Under the pieces are notes generated by a model. The model was not told the origin of the DNA. It was given only the letters and a program-made list of their open reading frames with translations, and made no database searches. Shown piece after piece: positions 21,530 to 31,747 of a DNA stretch of 64,000 bases. The stretch comes from Aristolochia californica (Eukaryota > Streptophyta > Magnoliopsida > Piperales > Aristolochiaceae), in assembly GCA_029961685.1 (NCBI GenBank), contig JARWKL010000005.1, positions 11,436,164 through 11,500,163 of the forward strand, given 5' to 3'. A program made the translations under genes and the position numbers. Each line of letters starts with the position of its first letter. Positions within the stretch are counted from its first letter, which is position 1.

Positions 21530-21850
21530 GGGATTCAAATATTACACACATGTGGAAAATTAAAATATTGTTTTTAAAACAAAAATATAAAAACTTACAA
21601 TCATGTGGAAAATAGAAACTACATAACTCTCGAAGTTACCGACCGTGCTACCGGTCGGCTCCCTCTTTACTACTCAGACATTATGGCTGTTTTGCACATA
21701 CCGTGCTTAAAAAACTTTGTCGGAGGATGCTCGCTGGAAATCGCCTTCTTTGCTCAAACCGCCTTCTTCTTCTAGAAAACTCGGAGTGATTTTCGAATGC
21801 CTCTATCTTCCTCTAGGCTTCGAATTTATGGGTCTATCCAATTTTTAACA
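21530..21850 (-). promoter_or_regulatory. Viral leader/intergenic region, copy 2 (misplaced)
   Basis: Homologous to 10140-10600 ('ttatggctgttttgcacata', 'ctggaaatcgcctt'). Here it interrupts the capsid-to-protease order, with capsid-tail sequence on its 5' side. It implies either two joined viral copies or an internal rearrangement. Confidence 0.55.
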
Positions 21851-21859
21851 TTGTGTCAT

Positions 21860-22269
21860 ATGAAGGACCGTTAAGTTCCCTCTAACTGACCGATTGAGGT
21901 CTTTGGTACATTTGTGATTTACAAATGTTGTTTGGAATGTGACTAGTTTTGGGTCGTAACTATTTTGGGAGTATTTAAACCTAAACAGAAAGAACCAAAG
22001 CTAAATACTGAATGAGGTGGGGTCAGAGTTTGTTCTTTTTGAAAGTATCTTTTTTTAGGAGTATACCTAGATTTTGAACTTTTTTGTATCCTAAATTTTT
22101 TCTTATGAAATTTCTTAGGATATTTTCTTGGCTTCTGGTTGTGATTTTTACAACCATAAGCTCCTACATTTTTTTTCTATTTGGAACAACATAATGTGTG
22201 TTTGTGAGCTTTACTACTTTTCTTTTGTAGTCATTGTGCTTCACAGAGGTTTGCCAACATGTCTTGTAT
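21860..22269 (-). pseudogene. Viral capsid basic tail
   Basis: A minus-strand frame reads 'NHNQKPRKYPKKFHKKKFRI' and 'RYTPKKRYFQKEQT', the strongly basic run that follows the capsid core of caulimovirids and binds nucleic acid. It then runs into 'SFGSFCLGLNTPK', which also occurs in the inverted piece at 27355. The frame is broken in the 5' part. Gypsy B begins at 22270 and separates it from the capsid core at 24560-25688. Confidence 0.65.
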
Positions 22270-23107
22270 TGGTATGGACTCGATAGCACATCGAGTCACC
22301 CAGAGGAGGAGACCATGACTCACAGAGTTCACTATTTTAACTTTTATTATTTATATTACTTTCAGTTTAATTTTTCATTAATTATGTAATAAGCAAGGAA
22401 GTAGCGGTAAAATTGGCATTGTTAGCCTAAAACACTTTTGACGTGAAATACCCTATTTAAAGGGTAAGGAAATAGAAGAAAGGCAAGTCTGGAATTAGGG
22501 TAAATAGGATTGGGAGTTCTCCTTCACAAGCTCTAGGGTTGGGAGGTCTCCTTGACGAGCTCCAAGGTATGTTCTTGATTTGATCCTTCATTATTTTTAT
22601 ATTTGAATTCTGTTTGTATTAAGAGTATTCAAAATCAAGGGAGGAAGGGATTGAATTCTCTTTTACGAGTTAAGGAAGAGCTTTAGCCTCTTCCACGATA
22701 TAGTTGAGAGAAGGAAGGGTTTGTGCCTCAATCCGAGCAAGGAGAGAAGGGGTTTGGATTGGATACTCGAGCAACATATTGAAAGAGGAAACTTTAACCT
22801 CATTTCCAAGCGTAGGAGGGTTAGAAAATCATTACCTCTCTTACGTGGGTAGTAGCAGTCTCCAAGAGAACCCCTACCTCATTGACGTGAGTCTAAAAGT
22901 GGGTTTCATCCATCATGATCTAGATTAGCACAATTAACCTTCTAGTGACATAGAAGAATACGAAAAGGAAACTCCTTTTCAAGGATCACAATAATAGGAG
23001 GAGAAAAGGGAATCTTTGCTGTATTAATTTGATCCAAAACCTTCCTAACGTGTTGGATTCTTAGTTACCTCACCGAGTTACTAGATCCATGGCTAGGGAC
23101 CATAACA
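22270..23107 (+). repeat. Gypsy B 5' LTR
   Basis: 838 bases, starting TGGTATGGACTCGATAGCAC and ending CCATAACA. The same family as the partial LTR at 1-753. Confidence 0.88.
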
Positions 23108-23110
23108 ACT

Positions 23111-23122
23111 TGGTATCAGAGT
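23111..23122 (+). promoter_or_regulatory. Gypsy B primer-binding site
   Basis: TGGTATCAGAGT, one mismatch to the initiator-tRNA-Met complement, three bases inside the LTR. Confidence 0.88.
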
Positions 23123-23129
23123 AGGGTAA

Positions 23130-24540
23130 CACGGTAGAGATCAACAACAGTGATTTAAGGGAGTTGATGCTCATAGGTCAGGTAGAGAGTGACAAAAAAT
23201 TTGCTCAATTAATGGAGATGTTCTCTAAAATTAATCTCGATATGGAGAGATTGAATGGAAGGATGGACAACATAACAACTGGTCTAATGACTGGAAGGAA
23301 TACAATTCTGGAACAAAGAGGAGAGGATCACTCGCATAACATAGGGGGAGATGAGTTTACTGGGCGCACTAGCTTCCCTAGCCAGTCGGGACACTTCAAC
23401 CAGGGAGGAGGCACTGTACGCAGGTATACTAAACTTGATTTTCCTACTTTTAATGGGCCAAAATATTCTTTGATTTGGTTGTGTTGGTGTGAAAAACATT
23501 TTAGCCATCAAAGAACAATAGCTAATGATAGGGTAGAGTTGGCTGCTTTCCACTTACTAGGGGAAGCACAACTTTGGTATCAGCAAGTTGAGTTGGATAA
23601 ATTATTGGTAGACTAGGAAGAGTTTAAGGAATTAAGCATTCTGTGTTTTGGTCTTCCAGATCACAGAAACCCTTTGGGGGATTTGGTGCTGTTATGCCAA
23701 ACTGGCTCAGTGGTGATATATCAAAAACAGTTCTAGGAAAAATTAGCAAGAACAGGCAGGATGGTTCGAGTGGACCAAAAGGTAAATTTATTTATAGTAG
23801 GCCTTAATGAGTCTTTACGGCTAGAAGTGGAGCTATATGCACTTGTTGACTTAGCCAGGGCAATGAATCTAGCCTGAGCATTAGAACTTTGACAGAAAGT
23901 CCAGCACAGAAGACCACCATGGCTAGGGGAACGGAGCACTTCCTCCACTTGGCAAGGATGACGTAATACTCCTTCTCAGGCATTTCAGTCAGTAGTACCT
24001 CCTCTGAGAAACACCCCGGGCAATCCTATGACAGCTGATACGAGATCCAGTAATCCTCCACCTCAATATATAAAAAAATTGACAAATGCTGAGATGGCAG
24101 AAAGGCTGTCCAAGAATTTGTGTTACAACTGTGATGAACAGTATCGGGCAGGTCACCAGTGCAAAAGGTTTATTTTGGCTCGAAGTGGATGAAGCAGTTA
24201 ATCCAGATGATACGGATGAGATTATAGAGGAGGAACCACCGAAAATTTCTTTGCATGCCATTACAGGGCAAAAATCGCCCAAAACTATGCAAGTTTGTGC
24301 TCAGGTCCTTGATCGGGAACTTGTGGGACTAGTGGATTCGGGAAGTACCCACAATTTTCTTAGATTAACTATGGCCCAACATCTGTAGTTACAGATCCTT
24401 CCACATCCGACACCACAGTCTCAGTGGCTAATGTGGAGAAAGTTCCGAGTTACGGGATCAGTAAGGCAGTAAAATTTTCCAATGGTACTACTTTATTTCA
24501 TGCTGATTTTTTTGTCATTCCTCTAGTGGGTCTTCTTCCT
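23130..24540 (+). pseudogene. Gypsy B gag and N-terminal protease, several stops
   Basis: The first frame (23164-23616) has 'GGGTVRRYTKLDFPTFNG', a capsid helix 'VELAAFHLLGEAQLWYQQVE' and a stop at 23614. The same frame continues through stops with 'RMVRVDQKVNLF' and 'LARAMNLA', then the zinc knuckle 'LCYNCDEQYRAGHQCKR' at about 24118. A shifted frame (24086-24388) carries 'LFWLEVDEA', an acidic linker, and the protease active site 'LVDSGSTHNFLR' with an intact D-S-G. It ends with 'FFVIPL' at about 24525. The layout is the same as in F and H. Confidence 0.85.
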
Positions 24541-24559
24541 AGAGTATCCATGTGAAGGA

Positions 24560-25688
24560 AAACATCCATGGTCAAGACTGGAAACTCTGTGTTATTTTGC
24601 CAATATTTTGCAATGTAGTATTTTTCAGCAACAGTTGCAAAAAGTTTTGGCAATTTTGAATAAAAGATGGGCAGATAAGGTTTATGGCCAGGTTTTTTTA
24701 GTTTATAGAAGTTACTTTCAAATTCGCAATAATACTTCTCATAAAAATAGATGTTACAGATTTGTAACTTGTTTAGTTTTTAGAGAGTTTCTAAATTTTT
24801 TCTTTGTTTAATAGTCTCATTATGAGCTTCTAGGGTGATATCTTTGCCACTAATCCTTTCAAGATTAAGGCTATAGATGTTGATGTAGCTATTTTTGGGT
24901 CTTCGGGAAGGTTGTCCCACCAATGATCTACATTACCATGTAAAGCATGGGTAAAGAAGTTAAATGCTGAATCTTTATCTCAATATTCGTGCATATTGGC
25001 AGCATTCCTCATACTTCTTTCCATTCTTTAAGGACTCTTTCTCCATCCTTGGGGCAATCCAAGTTGAGATAAAATCCAAATGTGTTTATGCTATCAATGG
25101 ATTGGTGTTCTTTAGTAGCATGTAACGGATCGACATTAGTGTATTTTGTCGAATACCTTTGTCCTCCCAATGATATTTTAGAGTGGGAGTAACTTTATCT
25201 TTCTCGAGAGTTATCCGTTGTGCGGTCTCAGAAGTTGTCTTCCTTGTAGGTATGTCGTACCCTTGAAGTTTCTACTTCATGATGGCTGGTGTTGCTGCCT
25301 CGAAGCATTCTAAATATTTTACCAAGATCATCTGCCTTTTTGTCTTTAGCAGAGTAGTCTTTTTTCTTGGTATTTTATATTACAACTTCGTCAGAGTCCC
25401 ATGCCTCTAGTTCACTATCTTGTTGCTCTTTTTTTCACTAGAGGATGATTTTTTCTCTTGAATATAATAAATCGGTTGTCGACTGAAAGTATTATATTCT
25501 GCATAAACTTCATTATCAGTGGATGATGATGCTTTGGAAGCGATCCTAACCGCTGATAGTTCTGGATCTTTCATTCTTGGTGTTATGCAAGGTGCAATAT
25601 ACACTAATTTTTTAAGCCATCCGGTAATGTCAGAAAAGCATAATGGTAATGGAGTTTCCATATATGTTAAATAAAAAAACTCATTCAT
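24560..25688 (-). pseudogene. Viral capsid core region
   Basis: On the minus strand, broken frames read an acidic start ('KASSSTDNEVYAEYNTF', 25688-25407), then 'AFNFFTHALHGNVDHWWDNL' (about 24960-24900), the typical capsid helix with a conserved Trp pair. Then comes a cysteine/tyrosine-rich block 'NIYFYEKYYCEFESNFYKL' (about 24755-24690) and 'IFYSKLPKLFATVAEKYY'. These follow the caulimovirid capsid order. Frameshifts occur near 24840 and 25400. It ends at the gypsy B border. Confidence 0.7.
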
Positions 25689-25690
25689 TT

Positions 25691-26334
25691 TTATAAAGCT
25701 ATGGCTTTTAGCTTTCTTTTAATTCGTCCAATTTTACATCTCATTTTGTAAGCTCGGTCATTATGTCTCATCCACCAATAATGAGACATTACTTGGGATG
25801 GGATTGTATCATCTTTAGGTTGAAGATTATCTCTTTGTTGTAGAGTGAGTGCTAGTTCTTCTCTACAATATTCTAGACAATCTAATACTTTCCACCTATA
25901 GATCATTCTAGTGTCCAACGTGTAAAAGGAGTTTCATACCTTGATGGACTGGAAGAAGAAGAACCTAAATGTTCTTTTAATGCTAAGACTTCTAGTAGAA
26001 ATTCTTGCATTTTATCTTTGTTTAGATTTTCTAAACTTTCTTTTATTTCTGTTAATTCTTTAAAGAAAATAGGACTATTTTTGTGGTCCATTTTTTCTAG
26101 AATGTTTTCTAAGATAGTTTGACATGTTATTATTTCTCTATGTCTATGTTCATCATAGAGGAAATTTACTTGTTGCTGTAGATTTTCAATAGCATTCTCT
26201 AACCTGGTTAGGGTCTTTCCATAAGATTCTAAGGTTTGGTTGGAATAGGTGACTATGTCATTGTTTCCTATTGATGGGCCTAAGGCTTTATATGGGCTAT
26301 GTGCCATCATCAATGTGAAATGGAACATAGGCAT
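25691..26334 (-). pseudogene. Viral coiled-coil region between movement protein and capsid
   Basis: Two adjoining minus-strand frames occur. The first (26334-25903, 143 codons) contains a long heptad-patterned helix ('TLTRLENAIENLQQQVNFLY', 'IKESLENLNKDKMQEFLLEV'). The second (25918-25691) is basic, with 'WKVLDCLEYCREELALTLQQ' and a Trp-rich 'HYWWMRHND'. Coiled coils in this position recall the virion-associated or linker proteins of caulimovirids, but sequence alone does not prove it. The frames overlap by 16 bases, consistent with a frameshift in a former polyprotein. Confidence 0.5.
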
Positions 26335-26539
26335 TGGGCCTTGGGTTGCCTATTCCTTCGAATTGGGAACTAGTAGAGGCTCTACTGGAAGAGGTAGAGG
26401 GCCTATCCTGTTCAAGGGAAAAGCTGGATCTAGCGTTGGTAATCACTAGTTTTCCTTCTATCTTCTTGATGGTTTTTCGTGAGAGTGGAGGGTATCTGGG
26501 AGCCTGAGGTTGGACTACCCATTCTGTTGGCCATGTTAA

Positions 26540-27270
26540 CTCTCTTGAGTCGAGTTATTCTATGGTCAAAATTTTAGAATATCCAATATTTTTGGATAAT
26601 TTCATAATTTTATTTGAATTTTTAACTGGAACCTTTCCAGTATTTATTCCTCTTGCAACTACGCATATGAGTATGCGCATTACTCTTCTTCCTGGTTGAA
26701 TGACATTTTTCGACTAGTTATTTGTGTAAATTTTTAGGGACAAGGTATCTTGGATATGCTTGTCATCTAAATCTATTTGTAGGTTGGGCCAGGTTGTAAA
26801 AGAAACTAGGCCTAACCTAAGTTTACTCTAGCTCCTCCGAGTAGAGTTTTTTCAAAATTATTCTTCATTGAGTAATCAACGATAGCTGCTATGAAGAGTA
26901 AATTTTGGTTGATTCATATTAAGGGGGGGGGGGGGGGGGGGGGTCCAATCCTATAAAAACTAGTCCATAATGGACATATTTGAATCTTTTTAGCTTAGCT
27001 AAATTGGATTCACTTAACAATCTATAGCAGAAAGTATCGAAGTCGGTATCTTGTATTTCTACAGATAATTCCTTTTGGATGACAAAGGATTTTTTCTGGA
27101 ACTCAATTCAATCTTTGTTGTAGAATTTAGTTGACCTAGGGATACTGATTGTCCACTATTGTCCATCCCGCATATGGTTTGGATGTTCTTCGTATTCTCG
27201 TTGTGTTTCATGATGTACATGAACACTGTTTTGAAGAGAAGTACATTCTATTCCTAATTGTTTAGACATT
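26540..27270 (-). pseudogene. Viral movement protein
   Basis: The minus strand from an ATG near 27270 reads 'MSKQLGIECTSLQN', then, in shifted frames, 'FCYRLLSESNLAKLKRFKYV' and 'HYGLVFIGLD'. Next come a G/C run (26923-26943), 'NNFEKTLLGGARVNLG' and 'FTTWPNLQIDLDD'. The 'YGLVFIGL' and 'G..VNLGLVSFTTWPN' blocks are typical of caulimovirid 30K-type movement proteins, which open plasmodesmata for spread. The 21-base homopolymer falls inside a conserved stretch and shifts the frame. Confidence 0.75.
26923..26943. repeat. 21-base G homopolymer
   Basis: An uninterrupted run of 21 G on the plus strand. It lies inside the viral movement-protein region and disrupts its frame. It could be biological slippage or an assembly artefact. 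Confidence 0.95.
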
Positions 27271-27329
27271 TAGGAGTTTTAGTTGAGATGCTCTCTTCTA
27301 ATTTTTGGAACAAAATCAAGAGAAGATGT

Positions 27330-28035
27330 TCCAATTGGTATCAGATCCAAGGATTAGCTTTGGTTCTTTCTGTTTAGGTTTACATACTCCCAAAACAATT
27401 ACGACCCAAAATCGATCAAATCCCAAAACAACATTTTTAAATCACAAAAGTACCAAAGACCTCAATCGGTTAGTCATAAGGAACTTAATGGTCCTTCGTA
27501 TGACATAGTGTTGAAAAATAGACAAACCCATGTTTGTCCAATAATAGGCTATCCACACGAATGGTATGATAAACATAATCCAATATTAAACAATATAATG
27601 GATTTAGTAGGTGATATTCATCACAGTTTCTTTATGAAAAGTTGTTGTAAAAAATACACTACAAAATACGTAGCTTTCTTATGCCTAGGAATAGAAAGTG
27701 ACGTAAATGAACAAGTACAATTGCACAAGAGAGGAATAAAATCCCATCTTGAGATATTAAAAAGAAGATATAGTCAACCTACAAAAAATCTTGTTACAGA
27801 TCTACAAAGTTTTTTAGATCATGAAATTGAACACTCTAGGGTATTAGAACCTATCCGAGAGATGAAAACTAAATTGGTTAAACACAAATCAAGTAGAAAA
27901 GAATTACAAGAAGTTATTTGTAAAATAGCTTCTGTAAAAAATCAACCAAGTGTAGATAAAGAACATCTAATACGAGACATTTGTGCTTTAAGTCAAAATA
28001 ATGAACTAAGAGAACTTGTTATTCAACATACCCCT
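27330..28035 (+). pseudogene. Inverted viral segment (plus strand)
   Basis: A primer-site-like TGGTATCAGATC lies at 27337. From 27355 the sequence matches the complement of 21850-22020 ('tagctttggttctttctgtt'), so it is viral but in the opposite orientation to the rest of the copy. The 217-codon frame (27508-28161) carries 'KYVAFLCLGIESDVNEQVQL' and charged helices ('DHEIEHSRVLEPIREMKTKL'). It is probably an N-terminal polyprotein part or a separate viral frame. The last 40 codons (Ser/Leu-rich) come from the adjoining copia leader. Exact identity is unknown. Confidence 0.55.
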
Positions 28036-28039
28036 CCGT

Positions 28040-29068
28040 TCATAACCTCGCTCTTTGAGTCTCACTTGCTCTCTCCTCTCTCTTGCTCTCTTTCTTTTCT
28101 TTCTTCTTCTTCTTTCACTCATTTCTTTCAAACCCTAAATCTTCTAAGCATGCAACTCTAGACTCTAATATGGTATGAGAGAATAGATCTTAGGGTTGTC
28201 AATAAAAATCTGCTCAAAAGTGTTTGAAGTATGTAAAGGAGATGTTTTTCAACTAAGGTGGAGGCAAAAGTGTTGTTTTTTCGAGGAAAGTTGTTGTTCT
28301 TTTAATTCCAGCAAGGTTTAAATCTAGAGTTATGGCTCTCATTCATCCAAAATAATCTTTAGTTTTTCCAAAATTCATTTTGAACCCCTTTTATCTTCCT
28401 TGAAAAATTGATGTTCTTCATGGCTTATGCATGGATGAAAATGAATTTTTGATTAAGTTATGTATTGCTACTATATTTGGCCATAAAATTTATGCCAAAA
28501 ATTCATGTTACTGATTTCTAAAAGTCCTTTTAAGTCCCTTAAAAAATCTTCTCTTGATAAGAAGTGTTGTGTTGTCCTTTCATCTCAATAAAACCCTAAG
28601 TTAGGGTTTATGTTTTGGAGATTTTTGTTTCATATTTATTTTTTAATTCAAGGTTTAATATGCAATGTGGTTTTGAAAAAATCTCCTTTTTTTCAGCATT
28701 AAGTGTGTGTTTTAATTGCTGGAATTGAAGGTTTCATAATCTAAGTTTTTTATTGGCTGTCATATGCAAGCCCATGCATGGTTATGCATAGTTGGGTCTC
28801 CTCTTGCCTAGCTATTGCTTAAGGCATTAATTTGGAGTCTTTCATACTTAAATAGTCTGCTTTGTCTTAGTAACATATATGCCTGATTTCTGAAATTTCT
28901 AGTTGAAAAAATATTGACTTCAAGTATTAAGAAGTTGTCCTATTCATATATGTTTTTTTATTCTCATCTGTCCAACCATTAATTGAGTGATTGTGCATAG
29001 TTATTTTTAATCAGTTTTTTAAGGACTATTATTTGAGAATTAACACTTTGTGTAAGCCATAAATTCAA
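28040..29068 (+). other. Truncated LTR end and leader of copia M
   Basis: A CT-rich tract (28050-28130) leads to 'ctctaatatggtatgagaga' at 28164-28183, where TGGTATGAGAGA is a decayed TGGTATCAGAGC primer site. A non-coding leader of about 880 bases precedes the gag. The LTR is cut at its 5' side by the viral junction. Confidence 0.5.
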
Positions 29069-29870
29069 GTGTTGAAATCTTGTCTAAACATGGTGGGTTT
29101 TTCAGGTAATTCATATGTTGATTTTAGTAAACATGATCCGTTGAGAATCACTACAATTCCTCTTAAGGGTTTGAGAAATTATGTGTCTTGGTCACAATCC
29201 ATCAAAAGATTCTTAATCACTGGGGACCTTGCTAGCCATTTAAATCAGCCACCTATGCATGAAAATGAGGCCTCCTATGACAAGTGGCTAAAGGAAGATA
29301 CATTAATAATAAGTTTGTTAATCATTAGTATGGAAGAAGTTATTGCATACAACTTTATTCACGTAAACACAGCCAAGGACATTTGGGACACTTGCTCTCA
29401 ATTATATTACACTCCTGATTGTAATCAAAAGGTTTATGACATATTTCAGGATATGTGCAACACAAAACATGAGAGTAATCTCTATGAATATTTTTCTAGA
29501 TTCTAAGGCTTGCTTCAAGAATGGATAGTAGCTCAACCATACTCAATTGATTTTGCCACTCAAGCAAAACAAAGAGAAGACTTTGTGTCAGCCATATGCC
29601 TTGATAATCTACAATCCTATTTAGAGGTTGCAAAAACTCAGGTATTAACCTCATTTGCTAGACCTTCCTTTAGTGATGTGTGTGCAACTATGCTTAGGGT
29701 ACCAATGAAGGTATCCTTCTCTTAGCCAGGTCGAGTAGAAAATATTGCCATGTACTGATAAGGAAGGAGGGGACGAGGAAGAGGTGGTAAATCCTATAGT
29801 AGAGGTAGAGGAAGAAGTGGTAGTGATTCAAACTCTAATTCCTTCTCTCGATCCAAGTGACTTCTCAAAA
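29069..29870 (+). pseudogene. Copia M gag
   Basis: Frames 29069-29506 and 29510-29725 are the same reading frame interrupted by a single TAA (29504). Blocks include 'DPLRITTIPLKGLRNYVSWS', 'KRFLITGDLASHL', 'YDKWLKEDTLIISLLI', 'AKDIWDTCSQLYYT' and 'ESNLYEYFSRF', typical of UBN2-type copia gag. The tail reads an arginine/glycine-rich stretch ('GRGRGGKSYSRGRGRSG') before where a zinc knuckle should be. It is the same family as copia D (46532-45660). No pol follows; the element is truncated at about 29875 beside a short G run. Confidence 0.8.
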
Positions 29871-29879
29871 CAGGGGGGG

Positions 29880-30730
29880 GATTGAGATTATCAAATTAAA
29901 ACTGACTTGTGCCTGTAACTAAAAATTCACACTCATGCATAAAACAATTCAAGATAAAATATAACATGCACAGACCATGGGGAAAAAGAGATGTTTTATT
30001 ATTGATGTTCCCCTAGAGGTAGTCACTGCCCAGGAACCCTAGGGAAAAAAACCACTATTTTCAAAACCTCTAATAGTTAGAATTACAAAAGAGGTTCGGG
30101 CTGTCTTTAGCCACATTTAGGTCAATACACGATTTTTACAAAGCCAATCTCCCCAAGAGATTGTTGCTAGATTCTAGCTCTATCTAGGCCTTTCTATTTA
30201 GGTTATATAGGTTCTAAATGAACCTTTCAAAAAATCAAATGAAAGAAAGATGAAGATACACCCTTACTACTTCAAGCTTCCTCTTCCTTTGTAGCACAAT
30301 GTGAAATGATGAATGAGGTTGGACTATATGAATACAAGGGTTGATGCAAGAGAAATGAGATTTTTCAAAGTGTGAGGCTCACTCTTTTACTTTAAAGCAC
30401 TTTTCAAGGGAAATTTGCAAGATAGAGAATAATGGCTTGAGTATTTGTCAATAAATGCTCATTCACTTCTCTATACATGGTTTGGTGGGGGTATTTAACT
30501 TCCCAACTCAAACTAGCCGTTATTTGCATGTTTTCAAAAATTAGTACTTGGATTGATCTATCAATCAATCATAAAGACTATTTTTTTGTTAGACAGTGAC
30601 TTATTAATCGATGGATTGATCAATCAATATGTTATTTTTGGTTCAGAAAAGATAATTTGATCGATCATTACCGGTGGATGATCGATCAATTGAAACTCCT
30701 TCTTGTTGTGCAATACAAGTATGATTGATT
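29880..30730. other. Spacer, no gene recognised
   Basis: Sequence of unclear origin with short 'gatcgatca' and 'atcaatcaat' self-complementary motifs at 30560-30690. No matching LTR was found in the window. Confidence 0.4.
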
Positions 30731-31175
30731 TGTTACGATGTATTGGGATGCATATTAGGTAGAATTTATGTTAATACTTGTTGTATAATTTGTGTTATGT
30801 ACATAGGGTAATTAGATAGGGCTTAATGGGCTGGGTTGCATTGTAATTGGCCCATGGGCTGTTATGTAATAAGCTTCCTAAGACCTAAGTTTAAATAGAA
30901 AAATAAAGAAGGGAAGGCAATGAATTCCATTCCAGAAATCTCTTCGTCTCCCTCATCGAGAAACCAGAGAGTGTGAAGCTCTTTGTCTGGACTGCGCCTT
31001 CGGTCCTTGGAGGTTGTGGTGGTTCCATCCACCACCATCAGAGCTGAGTCTCTTTGTTGGGCTGTGCTGTCAGCCTTGTGATGAGGTAGTTCCGTCCCCA
31101 GGAAAACCAGACAGTGAACTCTAGTCTTGGTTGATCCATTAGCCTTGGTTCATCATCGTAGACCTCATTTTGTCA
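30731..31175 (+). repeat. Copia N 5' LTR
   Basis: 445 bases, TGTTACGATG to TTTTGTCA, followed without a gap by TGGTATCAGAGC (31176-31187). Near its middle is an AT-rich promoter-like stretch ('tttaaatagaaaaataaag'). Confidence 0.85.
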
Positions 31176-31187
31176 TGGTATCAGAGC
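31176..31187 (+). promoter_or_regulatory. Copia N primer-binding site
   Basis: Exact TGGTATCAGAGC directly after the LTR. Confidence 0.92.
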
Positions 31188-31444
31188 TTAGTGGTTCAGC
31201 TTCCCTGCGCTGAATGTGAGCTTGGAACTCAAGCTCTCTCCGTCCGAAGAGTTCCTGTCCGAAGAAGTTCTGTCCGACGAACTGCTGTCCGTCGACTCAG
31301 AGTTCGGTTAGAGCTCTCAGGAGTGGTTGGAAACTTTTGTCCGAGCTTTAGAGGGGTGGGGTGATGGATCCTTTCCTGGAAGGTGAACAACCAGATGGGT
31401 GTTTCTCTCCGAACTTGGATTTTTGGGCTGATATTAGGTGCATA

Positions 31445-31720
31445 AGGTGGTTTCTGAAAATTTCAGAAATGATGGGGTAAATCTGGAAATTTTAGAAAGT
31501 GTGGGGCAGATCTTGAATTTCTGAAATTGTGGGGGTAGATCTGGAATTTTCAGCAACATCGGGGGTAGATCTGGAAGTTTTTGATATTGTGGGGGTAGAT
31601 CTGGAATTCTCAGCAACAACGGGGGTAGATATGGATTTTTTGGCATTAGTAGGGGTATATCTGGAATTTTCAGTAGCAGTATGGGTAAATCTAGAATTTT
31701 CAGTGGGGTGGTATTTCTGA
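31445..31720 (+). repeat. Minisatellite of about 33 bases in the copia N leader
   Basis: About eight imperfect units built on 'gggggtagatctggaatttt' plus 'cagcaac'. Because the period is a multiple of three, one frame gives an 11-residue repeat (GVDLEFSATSG and variants). It lies upstream of the gag start. Confidence 0.9.
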
Positions 31721-31747
31721 AAATCTCAGCAAACTCTCGCTCTTATT

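Larger units (their letters stand above)
22270..24560 (+). mobile_element. Gypsy B, truncated LTR retrotransposon
   Basis: One LTR (22270-23107), primer site, gag, zinc knuckle and the start of protease are present. The element ends in protease near 24540 ('FHADFFVIPLVG'), after which viral capsid sequence begins. RT, integrase and the 3' LTR are missing. It sits in the caulimovirid capsid gene. The left border is clean at an LTR end; the right border is a deletion or recombination junction, so no target duplication can be checked. Confidence 0.85.
9870..28035 (-). mobile_element. Endogenous pararetrovirus (Caulimoviridae), split by two gypsy insertions
   Basis: Three minus-strand blocks, 24560-27270, 19987-22269 and 9870-12836, read in that order give movement protein, an intermediate coiled-coil region, capsid, protease, RT, RNase H and a C-terminal region, then a leader. 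This is the gene order of plant pararetroviruses integrated in a chromosome. Gypsy A occupies 12837-19986 and gypsy B 22270-~24560. Across gypsy A the RT frame resumes in phase if one 5-base target copy is counted (ctagt on the left, tgagt on the right, two mismatches). Across gypsy B the capsid region continues. Stops, frameshifts and altered catalytic residues show an old, dead copy. Genus is not resolved; petuvirus-like or florendovirus-like groups are candidates. Confidence 0.85.

Noticed and set aside
27508..28161. The 217-codon frame as a host gene
   Set aside because: Its upstream part matches viral sequence at 21850-22020 in reverse orientation, and its last 40 codons lie in the copia leader.
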